A stretch of 12,709 nt of DNA. It comes from JBJXFK01 sp046155505. Lineage in GTDB: Bacteria > Planctomycetota > Phycisphaerae > UBA1845 > Fen-1342. The notes under the pieces are model-generated. The model did not search any database, was not told the DNA's origin, and saw only the letters and a list, made by a program, of their open reading frames with translations. The stretch lies in contig JBJXFK010000349.1 of the NCBI GenBank assembly GCA_046155505.1, positions 1-12,709 of the forward strand, in the 5' to 3' direction. Made by a program: the position numbers and the translations under genes. Below, piece by piece: positions 7,201-12,709 of the stretch (position 1 is the first letter of the stretch; the number at the start of each line of letters is the position of its first letter).

Positions 7201-8172
7201 CGTCGTTCCATACTCGCGGGTGACGCCTTCCTCCTCGGCGTATTCCACGTTCAGCCGGATGTCCACTTGATCGACCACTTCGATATTCAATTGGGGAAGC
7301 TCGGCCAGCAGGGGATCAAAGACGCTGGAATCGAACTCCTCGTAATCCGTCCGACCGTCGCCGTCGGTGTCGCTCAGCGTGGGCGAGGTGGCCCCGATGC
7401 CGGCGGATCGCGTTGGGTCGTTTCGATCGATCTTCAACTCCGCGCCGTCGAACAAATAGGCTTGCGGCGGCAATTCGCCGGACGGCCCGCGCGCATCGTT
7501 GTCCGTGTCAACGGAAACCGGGCTGGTCAGCCATCGATGAACTTCCTCGCCGTCGAGCAGTTCGTCACCGTCGGTGTCGGCCTTCGTCGGATCCGACTTG
7601 TTCTGGAATTCCCCAAGATCGGTGAGACCGTCATAGTCCGTGTCTGCGTTCTCGGGATCGCTGGGGATCGGAAATTCGGACAGGCCTGGCAAGTTGCCGA
7701 AGCCATCCGTACCGAATCCGAACCCGAAATAGTCGGTCCAGACGAACCAGCCTTCGAGTTCCTGCGCGTCGGTGAGGCCGTCGCTGTCGGAATCCAGATC
7801 GGAATAGAGGAATCCCGCCGGCATCGCGGCAGAATCCAGCTTTTCGCCGACAATTTTGAGTTCCACGCTGCCGGGGTAACTCGCCGGCGACGTGGCGTAG
7901 AGTTCGGTCGAGTCCACGAACAGGACGTCCTGGCCTTCGGCGTCGCCGAACATCACCCGCATCGCAGGTGTGAAGCCGTTGCCTTTGATCTGCACCCGCG
8001 TACCGCCGCGGATGGGGCCGGTCGTGGGGAATCGTGAGGCGATGACCGGGGAATTGTCGGTCATCGAGAATTCGGCGGGACAGCCGACCAGGGCAAAGGT
8101 CAAGCCGACGGCGGCGATGACGAAGAAGACCGATCCGCATGTCGGGGTCCGCAAGCATCGTTGATTTGACAT
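4282..8172 (-). CDS. Giant lipoprotein with anthrax-PA/binary-toxin-B-like pore module and C-terminal beta-helix
   Basis: The protein has 1296 residues from ATG 8172 (AAGGAG 9 bases upstream; an in-frame TTG at 8178 is too close to it). Order: signal peptide with lipobox LVGC, lipid Cys31; IPT/TIG domain about 41-122; five DxDxD Ca motifs starting at D125, D177, D199, D222 and D268; a PA-like segment about 293-600; four more DxDxD motifs (D667, D689, D738, D760); and a right-handed beta-helix about 780-1230 with GGAI/GGAV and FxxN motifs (GGA at 960, 1003, 1028, 1065, 1099). It closes with DFAGN...IDIGAYEF, a choice-of-anchor-Q-type ending. The PA-like part begins with a Ca site (DSDSDGLTDAQELEGW) close to that of protective antigen. 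A Ser/Thr-rich stem and an amphipathic hairpin (359-386) follow, then a tail (AQD at 507-509; TTGLKLVDALRQLRIPF) like PA domain 2. PA14, furin site and PA receptor domain are absent. It lies 127 bp downstream of a surface protein gene on the same strand. Likely cell-surface; pore formation is inference. Confidence 0.9.
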   Translation of the reverse strand: MSNQRCLRTPTCGSVFFVIAAVGLTFALVGCPAEFSMTDNSPVIASRFPTTGPIRGGTRVQIKGNGFTPAMRVMFGDAEGQDVLFVDSTELYATSPASYPGSVELKIVGEKLDSAAMPAGFLYSDLDSDSDGLTDAQELEGWFVWTDYFGFGFGTDGFGNLPGLSEFPIPSDPENADTDYDGLTDLGEFQNKSDPTKADTDGDELLDGEEVHRWLTSPVSVDTDNDARGPSGELPPQAYLFDGAELKIDRNDPTRSAGIGATSPTLSDTDGDGRTDYEEFDSSVFDPLLAELPQLNIEVVDQVDIRLNVEYAEEEGVTREYGTTVETGITSGQSSESSSSRSEEKHDITTNTNTVGGHVRVQASTSFGLVPPSPKIGTELEVEADYSHEWARETGTNTTTDFGTSDTTSTEQSSSQAYNESQSNSRTLTETVSTGSLSAGVQIRNIGDVSFALSNIAIAVRMWSPGFDSADPAFTGSFKTIGTLQPSYDAATALAPGDVTPIVQVSAQDVNADVIREFLADPGRLYFASPAFSLVDANGRNFAFLREVTRARSAQILIDFGDGTTETYLVATEVNRDPSGRTTGLKLVDALRQLRIPFATQGQTRNGVPTGVTVLTRLRGQPVSIPSPRAFWSTFITNRLPASDDGPNFEDIRIRAGDRVNLALTRDDDGDGLYAVEEEQFGTSDLSADTDGDGLTDAVESFPTIVTTDPLVTIPAGWDVLLSSGLTYHVVSDPASADFDRDGLNDSQERALGTDPRKADTDGDGIADNLDPFPLTPAKKLFVKPSGTGVAGTGQGTNWDTAFGQIYDALSEAYARNSTPQGDDDVSEIWVAAGIYFPSASIANGPLNLVSNVALYGGFTGTESKLGQRNSDAFTNGTFISGDRNGDGQFDALDDLRLVNALNTGPFTILDGFTLTHANFRNVYPNTAGYPREKGAVVHLQGGKLVLRNCLLTENRAYNGGAAIFTEAYGSTGFPTLSVESCIFTRNALLNDSGNGVAPNNAGGAVLLEAGSATFLDCLFQSNQALEGGAIYLGSIQNACTITNCRFLDNKCYFSFDFTSTSGRGGAIFQGGGTLRVTDTRFESNTAAPLPTTGTSQSGGAIYSGGGNLALIQCVVANNSAEDSGAAMYLANLAPGGSRTITNCTFSNNVSTPTGNAIVWFGSDALRTVFENCIFDEIANRTFNFQDSGYDYTELVLHSPVRSCLFTVTVEWPGLDGVKNSYGDPKFVNRNRGNYRIAGDSPCVDRGNNAVDTDQTVAGYQFPSSTDFAGNSRITDGDGDGTATIDIGAYEFQGSP

Positions 8173-8181
8173 TGACAATCA

Positions 8182-8187
8182 CTCCTT
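8182..8187 (-). promoter_or_regulatory. Ribosome binding site of the lipoprotein gene
   Basis: AAGGAG on the minus strand with 9 bases to ATG 8172. It favours this ATG over the in-frame TTG at 8178, which would be only 3 bases away. Confidence 0.6.
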
Positions 8188-8220
8188 GGGAGTCTCGTTC
8201 GAAGCCCGTCCGGCGGAAGA

Positions 8221-8286
8221 GGGCGGGCCGAGCAGGCCCGGCCCTTCTATGCCGGGTTCTGAATGGGCCCGCAGTCTCATGCGGGC
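8221..8286 (-). terminator. Two consecutive GC-rich hairpins between surface-protein and lipoprotein genes
   Basis: Going with minus-strand transcription, the first is GCCCGCA-TGAGAC-TGCGGGC (8286-8267, 7 perfect pairs, 6-nt loop), 13 bases after the stop of the 8300-9919 gene. The second is GGGCCGGGCC-TGCTC-GGCCCGCCC (8244-8221, nine pairs with one bulged C, 5-nt loop). Neither is followed by a U-tract, so they may reduce read-through or protect the upstream mRNA's 3' end rather than stop transcription fully. Confidence 0.45.
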
Positions 8287-8299
8287 GAAGTCACACCGA

Positions 8300-9919
8300 T
8301 CAGTCGTTTCCGTCGGCCGCGGGCGCAGCCGCGTCGCGCTGCGCATCGAGCCACCTGTCGAAGCGACGTTCTTCGGTATGGCCAAAGAGCTCCGGCACGA
8401 GGTACGAGCCTTTCTCGCTGTCGGGCTTCACTTGCTCGACCGGGATACGATTGGCTTCGGCGAACGCGTCCTGCCGAATGCCCGTGACTTGCCAGGAGAC
8501 TTTCACGTTGGGTTGCTCGGTGCGAATGACAAAAGTGTTTTCGCGGACCTCTTCGGCCACCATGGCCCGGGAGAACGACCCGATGGGAGTGAGCTGGTAC
8601 CGAAAGTCGCGGTTCAGTGCCTCGAACCAGTCGGGCAACTTCACCGTGGCGTAGCCTGTGCCGTCGGTCACGACATTGCCGTTGTAGATGTTCATCATGT
8701 CCGGGCTCTCGACGAAAGAATGCCACAGGTACTTGTTGGCCGGATCGAGCGGGTGATCGATCTTGAAGGCTCCCGAAGACTTGGAGAGCACGCCGTTGAC
8801 GTGGGTATTGCCCTGGAACAAGCCGGCGTAGGCGACGCCAGTGCCGCCGGTGCTGGCTTCACCATAGACGCCGATGTTCTGCCCGGTAGTTCCGCCGGTT
8901 GACTTTCCGCTCACAGCCTTGTGGATGAAATTGCCTGTGTTCGGCCGCTCCACTTCAAGCCTCGTCGTGCTCGCGGGCGCGGTCGTCCCCATTCCGACAC
9001 TGGCGGTACTTCCCTTGAAAAGTGCAATAGGGTTGCCCTTGCCGTCGGCGATGCGCAGGTCGCGGAACTGCGTGAGGCCGCCCTGATAGCCGTAGAAGTT
9101 GATAATCCCTTCTGCGCTTGCATTGGTACCATATTCGAAGCCGATTGTCCGGTCCGAGATGTACGTTGAACTGTCTGAATCTGCCCGGCCCGCAATGAAC
9201 TGGATGCCAGATGCGGGAGTTCTGACGTCGAGTCTCGCGCTGGGGGTGGTCGTCCCGATGCCGACGCTGCCGTCGTTGATGGTGAAAGCTGCGCCGTTCT
9301 CCAGGTGGAGTGAGAGGTTGCTCAAGCCTCCGTTTCCGAATCCCATGTATCCGACGCGGAGCGGGCTTGGTCCAGGCCTCCACCACGAGATCAGGCCAGG
9401 GTTCGTGGCGTCCCCAGAACTCAGCGTTACATGACCATGCGTGGCGTTGAGCGGGCGTGCGGAGATGTCACCGGTCACTCTCAGGTTGCCGCTCAGGCCC
9501 GCATTACCGGCACCGTCCACGTTGATTCCCCGCGTGGCAAGACTGAACGGAGCGGCCGCAAACTTCTGACGCGACCCCATCGGCACGTACGAACCCGAAC
9601 CCGGCGGGTTGCGCACGTCAACCTGGAGCCACAGGCCCTGGTCGGACGTGTAGGGGCTCGCACCGAAATCGAGGGTGCAGGTGAACAAGCCCTCGCTGAC
9701 CGACACCGCCAGGTTTTCGACGGTCGAACCCACCTGCGCGCCGCCGGACGCGGCGCTCCACAGCGAGAACCGCATGTCGGTGGGTGAGTTCACGACATTC
9801 CCGGCGTCCGTGAGCTGGCCCTGGTAGGTGATGGCGGTCCCGACTTGCGCAAGGGCCGAGGTTGGGACCGCGGCGAGCACGATCGACACGGAAAGCCGGA
9901 TCAACAATTTGCGAAACAT
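8300..9919 (-). CDS. Exported surface / fibre-like protein
   Basis: The protein has 539 residues from ATG 9919 (GGAGG 9 bases upstream). The frame is open for 63 more codons upstream, but those are not protein-like and the signal peptide fits only this start. Residues 1-25 are a Sec signal peptide ending SALA. Residues 28-130 (ITYQGQLTDAG, then FSLWSAASGGAQVGS and GLFTCTLDFG, ending KFAAAPFSLAT) form a conserved N-terminal module frequent in planctomycete secreted proteins of unknown role. Two phage-fibre-like motifs follow: SVGIGTTTPSARLDV at 218-232 and SVGMGTTAPASTTRLEV at 307-323. Residues 380-515 are a C-terminal module (DPANKYLWHSFVESPDMMN, then WFEALNRDFRYQLTPIG) known from similar large surface proteins. 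The tail is charged. It precedes the giant lipoprotein gene in the same direction and diverges from the ECF sigma gene. Probably an oligomeric cell-surface fibre; function not known. Confidence 0.88.
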   Translation of the reverse strand: MFRKLLIRLSVSIVLAAVPTSALAQVGTAITYQGQLTDAGNVVNSPTDMRFSLWSAASGGAQVGSTVENLAVSVSEGLFTCTLDFGASPYTSDQGLWLQVDVRNPPGSGSYVPMGSRQKFAAAPFSLATRGINVDGAGNAGLSGNLRVTGDISARPLNATHGHVTLSSGDATNPGLISWWRPGPSPLRVGYMGFGNGGLSNLSLHLENGAAFTINDGSVGIGTTTPSARLDVRTPASGIQFIAGRADSDSSTYISDRTIGFEYGTNASAEGIINFYGYQGGLTQFRDLRIADGKGNPIALFKGSTASVGMGTTAPASTTRLEVERPNTGNFIHKAVSGKSTGGTTGQNIGVYGEASTGGTGVAYAGLFQGNTHVNGVLSKSSGAFKIDHPLDPANKYLWHSFVESPDMMNIYNGNVVTDGTGYATVKLPDWFEALNRDFRYQLTPIGSFSRAMVAEEVRENTFVIRTEQPNVKVSWQVTGIRQDAFAEANRIPVEQVKPDSEKGSYLVPELFGHTEERRFDRWLDAQRDAAAPAADGND

Positions 9920-10161
9920 GGGCGAATTCCTCCAGATTCGATGTGCCGGGCGGCCGTGACCAAACGTCGGCTCGAAGTGCGACCCTCGCCAGCATCCACG
10001 CGAACCGCCGCCCGCGCGCACGGAGAAATTTCGAGATTTTTCCGTGCTCTGGAACAAATGCGGACCCACGACCTGAGCGCGCGAGGCCCGGCTTGCGTGG
10101 TTGCTCATGAAAAGGGATTCTCGGATCGTTCAGCGGCAGGTAGAATTGGTGGAGTTAGGCG
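9920..10161. promoter_or_regulatory. Divergent intergenic region with a 12-bp palindromic hairpin
   Basis: This 242-bp gap must hold the promoters of both the surface-protein gene (minus) and the sigma factor gene (plus). At 10018-10047, GCACGGAGAAAT and ATTTTTCCGTGC form a 12-pair inverted repeat (one G-T pair) around the loop TTCGAG. It is either an operator for a regulator of both genes or, on the minus strand, a hairpin in the leader RNA. I cannot place convincing -35/-10 boxes. GGTGGAG at 10149-10155 serves the sigma gene start at 10162. Confidence 0.6.
9929..9933 (-). promoter_or_regulatory. Ribosome binding site of the surface protein gene
   Basis: GGAGG on the minus strand, 9 bases from ATG 9919. 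With the signal peptide that begins there, it decides this start over the longer open frame beginning at 10108. Confidence 0.7.
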
Positions 10162-10770
10162 ATGAGGGTGGTCACATCCGTGGGTGAGTTGCTCGCTAAT
10201 TTCAAGCCCGGCGATGAGGGATCGATGGAGGCTTTGCTTCCGTTGGTCTATGCCGAGTTACGTACCGTCGCGGGCAGCTACCTCAGCGGCGACGCCGCTC
10301 ATACGCTTCAGCCCACCGCGCTGGTCCACGAAGCCTTCATCAAAATGGTGGGATCCGATCGAACCTGGTCCGGTCGCGACCACTTCATGGCGGTCGCGGC
10401 CACGGCGATGCGCCAGGTGCTCGTGGACCACGCGCGCAAGAAGGGCGCGGCGAAACGGGGCGGGACGGATGGCCGGCGCGCGGCGCGCGCGGACATTTCC
10501 ATCGAGGGGCTTACCGATGGCGCGCGCAATGCGGCACGCGAAATGCGAATCATCGAGCTCGATGACCTATTGACCGAACTTGCCAGATCGGATCCCCGCG
10601 CCGCCCGCAACGCCGAGATGCGCCTCTTCGGCGGTATGGATCAGGAACAAATTGCGCGCATGCAGGGCATCTCGCGCACGGTGGTCACGACCGATTGGCA
10701 ATTCGCTCGCGCTTGGCTGGCGTCAAGGTACAAGGACGATGGCGGCACCGCAGAGGCCGCCCGTGGGTGA
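10162..10770 (+). CDS. ECF-type RNA polymerase sigma factor
   Basis: The protein has 202 residues from ATG 10162, with GGTGGAG 6 bases upstream. The sigma-2 region covers about residues 20-95 (LLPLVYAELRTVAGSYL, then TLQPTALVHEAFIKM and HFMAVAATAMRQVLVDHARK). A basic linker follows (95-112). Sigma-4 covers about 130-190: helix-turn-helix MDQEQIARMQGISRTVVTTDW and FARAWL. This pattern belongs to the ECF subfamily (Sig-70_X6 type) that in planctomycetes and relatives is paired with Ser/Thr kinases. It directs core RNA polymerase to target promoters in the cytoplasm. No anti-sigma gene is seen; the overlapping kinase gene is the likely controller. A slight oddity is the polar RNAEMRLFGG where relatives have hydrophobic VVELRFFGG-like residues. 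Confidence 0.93.
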   Translation: MRVVTSVGELLANFKPGDEGSMEALLPLVYAELRTVAGSYLSGDAAHTLQPTALVHEAFIKMVGSDRTWSGRDHFMAVAATAMRQVLVDHARKKGAAKRGGTDGRRAARADISIEGLTDGARNAAREMRIIELDDLLTELARSDPRAARNAEMRLFGGMDQEQIARMQGISRTVVTTDWQFARAWLASRYKDDGGTAEAARG

Positions 10771-12709
10771 TCCGCCGCTCGTGCCGCCGAATTCTGACAC
10801 CGATGCCCGCCTGATCAGCGCGAAGGAGATTTTTCTCGCGGTTTGCGAGCTCGGCATCGCGGAGCGAGATGAGGCCGTTGATCGCGCGTGTGCTCACGAC
10901 GCCGGGCTGCGTGATCTCGTGTGTGCGCTCCTCCGCGGGCAGAATTCGCCGCTTCCCTTTGAGACGCTTGCCGAGGACATCCGAGCCCGCGCACGCGACA
11001 CAATCGATTCAACCCCGACCGACACAGAATGGAGAGCGAGCCGGGGCAAGAACGGCGACGGCAGCCGCATTAAGAATTACCGATTGCTGGAGCGGCTGGG
11101 CGAGGGCGGGTTCGGCCTCGTGTACGCCGCGGAGCAGGAGCGGCCCGTTCGGCGGCGCGTCGCGCTCAAGATCATCAAGCTGGGGATGGACACGAAGCTG
11201 GTGGTGGCGCGCTTCGAAGCGGAGCGCCAGGCGCTGGCGATGATGGATCATCCAAACATCGCCCGCGTCTTCGACGCAGGCGAGACATCGACCGGGCGTC
11301 CATTCTTCGTGATGGAACTCGTCCGCGGACTGCCCATCACCGAATACGCCGACCAGAACCGGCTCACGATCAATCAGCGGCTGTTGCTGATCGCGCAGGT
11401 CTGCGAAGCGCTGCAACACGCGCACACCAAGGGAGTGATTCATCGCGACATCAAGCCGAGCAATGTGCTCGTCACCACGATCGGCGAAACGCCTGTGCCC
11501 AAGATCATCGACTTCGGCATCGCCAAGGCCACCAGCACGCAACTGACCGAGAAGACGATCTTCACCGAGTTCCGGCAGATGATCGGCACGCCCGAATACA
11601 TGAGTCCGGAGCAGGCCGGCGAGGCGGAAGAGGGAATCGATACGCGTACCGATGTGTATGCCGTGGGCATCCTGCTCTATGAGCTGCTCACCGGAGCCAC
11701 GCCGCTGGACTCCAAGCGGCTGCGGTCCGCCGCGTATGGCGAGATGCAGCGGATCATCCGCGAGGAGGAACCGCCCAAGCCCAGCACTCGTTTTCGGCAA
11801 CGCGCAAATTCGGCAGCGGAGATCGCGGGAAAGCGCGGCCTGCCGCAGGCGCGCCTCGTCGGCGTTCTGCGCGGCGAGCTCGATTGGATCGTGATGAAGG
11901 CGATCGAAAAGGATCGTGCACGGCGGTACCAGACCGCCAGCGCGATGGCGGTGGAACTCAAACGGTTCCTCTCGGGATTCGCCATCGAGGCCGCACCGCC
12001 GGGCGCGGCGTACCGCGCGCGAAAGTTCATGCACCGCAACAAGTGGGCGGTGACTGCCGGGGCGCTGCTTGCACTCGCGCTGGTGGTCGGGTTGGCGGGA
12101 ACAAGTTGGGGGTTCCTCCGGGCCGAACGTCAGCGCCAGGTGGCGGTCGCGGAAAGAAATCGGGCCGACTGCAACGCCTACTCGGCCAATCTGATGTCGG
12201 CCTCCGCCGCGATCGAAAATGTGCAGTTCAACCTCGCACGCAGTTTTCTTGATGACGCTCCCGAGCGACTGCGCGGCTGGGAGTGGCGTGTGTTCGACGC
12301 CAGACTGGATACGTCCATCCAATCCCTGCCGACGCCGGGGCAACTGCCGAAGCTGGAAAGCGATTGGCGTGGCCCCGAGTTGCTCGCGGATGCTGACGGC
12401 TGGTCGTGCTTGATCTGGCGTGACGGCGTCGCGCAGCGCTGGAGCCTGCAGACCGGTCGGCTGATCCGAACCTATGTGCCGCACGCGGGCCCTACCGCGC
12501 GCGATTCGCACACACCGTCAGCGATGGCGGTGTCCGCTGATGCTCGCCTGCTCTCGACCGCAACGCTTGTTTCAGGGTCAAATCCGCCGGTTGCGCATGC
12601 GGCAACCTGGGACATCCGCACTGGCGAGCAGATCCGAGGTGTTGATGTAACGCTGCCAGCGCATCCCGAATTTGGAATGGCGATCAGTGCCGATTGTGCG
12701 CGGCTCCAC
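10739..12709 (+). CDS. Membrane-anchored Ser/Thr protein kinase with WD40-like extracytoplasmic part, 3' end missing
   Basis: The frame is open to the last base (657 codons), so the C-terminus lies outside the window. ATG 10739 overlaps the sigma gene by 32 bp; a GTG at 10763 is an alternative start. Residues ~26-85 are a helical N-terminal region (DEAVDRACAHDAGLRDLVCALL). The kinase domain covers about 113-415: Gly loop GEGGFG 121-126, Lys144 in VALK, helix-C Glu162, catalytic HRDIKPSN 235-242 (Asp237), DFG 258-260, and GTPEYMSPEQ at the end of the activation loop. All catalytic residues are present, so it should be active. One transmembrane helix lies at about 436-460. Beyond it is the planctomycete kinase signature ending in RGWEWRVF (512-519), then WD40/YVTN-like strands (WSLQTGRLIRTY, TWDIRTGEQIRG). 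It probably senses something outside and controls the co-encoded sigma factor. Confidence 0.93.
   Translation, partial: MAAPQRPPVGDPPLVPPNSDTDARLISAKEIFLAVCELGIAERDEAVDRACAHDAGLRDLVCALLRGQNSPLPFETLAEDIRARARDTIDSTPTDTEWRASRGKNGDGSRIKNYRLLERLGEGGFGLVYAAEQERPVRRRVALKIIKLGMDTKLVVARFEAERQALAMMDHPNIARVFDAGETSTGRPFFVMELVRGLPITEYADQNRLTINQRLLLIAQVCEALQHAHTKGVIHRDIKPSNVLVTTIGETPVPKIIDFGIAKATSTQLTEKTIFTEFRQMIGTPEYMSPEQAGEAEEGIDTRTDVYAVGILLYELLTGATPLDSKRLRSAAYGEMQRIIREEEPPKPSTRFRQRANSAAEIAGKRGLPQARLVGVLRGELDWIVMKAIEKDRARRYQTASAMAVELKRFLSGFAIEAAPPGAAYRARKFMHRNKWAVTAGALLALALVVGLAGTSWGFLRAERQRQVAVAERNRADCNAYSANLMSASAAIENVQFNLARSFLDDAPERLRGWEWRVFDARLDTSIQSLPTPGQLPKLESDWRGPELLADADGWSCLIWRDGVAQRWSLQTGRLIRTYVPHAGPTARDSHTPSAMAVSADARLLSTATLVSGSNPPVAHAATWDIRTGEQIRGVDVTLPAHPEFGMAISADCARLH

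Noticed and set aside
10051..10080. ECF promoter with -35 GGAAC at 10051
   Set aside because: No matching -10 element at 16-17 bp spacing, and the motif is too short to count alone.
9920..10108. 63-codon N-terminal extension of the surface protein
   Set aside because: It precedes a perfect signal peptide with its own GGAGG site and covers the palindromic promoter region.
11009..12511. 500-codon open frame on the minus strand opposite the kinase gene
   Set aside because: His/Arg/Leu-rich shadow of the well-supported kinase frame, with no start signal or recognisable domain.

Overview
The window reads as GC-rich Planctomycetota-type DNA. The reasons are an ECF sigma factor gene overlapping a membrane-anchored Ser/Thr kinase with WD40-like repeats, tandem PQQ-like beta-propeller proteins, very large secreted proteins with Ca-binding DxDxD repeats and beta-helix repeats, and heptanucleotide repeat tracts between genes. 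The assignment is inference from gene content only.

Layout: (i) 1-2655, plus strand: the 3' end of a PQQ-propeller/jelly-roll secreted protein, then a complete exported PQQ-like propeller protein. An inverted heptanucleotide repeat separates them and runs into the second gene's signal peptide. (ii) 2659-2986: a second heptad repeat, then a small two-helix membrane protein on the minus strand. (iii) 3243-3727: a tRNA-Gly(CCC) cut exactly after its anticodon loop, a 113-nt inverted-repeat element and several perfect palindromes; no convincing gene. (iv) 3728-3982, minus: an 84-residue ORF resembling the N-terminal segment of planctomycetal kinases. (v) 8172-4282, minus: a 1296-residue lipoprotein. 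(vi) 9919-8300, minus: a 539-residue exported surface/fibre-like protein encoded just upstream of the lipoprotein in the same direction. (vii) 10162-12709, plus: an ECF sigma factor and an overlapping Ser/Thr kinase that runs off the window, divergent from (vi).

The most striking item is the 1296-residue lipoprotein. Its middle third looks like the calcium-binding and pore-forming part of anthrax protective antigen and the clostridial binary-toxin B components: a matching Ca-binding motif, a Ser/Thr-rich stem, an alternating polar/apolar beta-hairpin, and a recognisable tail of domain 2. The PA14 domain, furin site and receptor-binding domain are absent; a lipobox and an IPT/TIG domain replace them at the N-terminus and a Pmp-like parallel beta-helix at the C-terminus. 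No toxin enzyme partner lies nearby. I infer a lipid-anchored surface oligomer or pore, possibly made together with the upstream fibre-like protein and possibly controlled by the divergent sigma/kinase pair across a shared 242-bp promoter region that holds a 12-bp palindrome.
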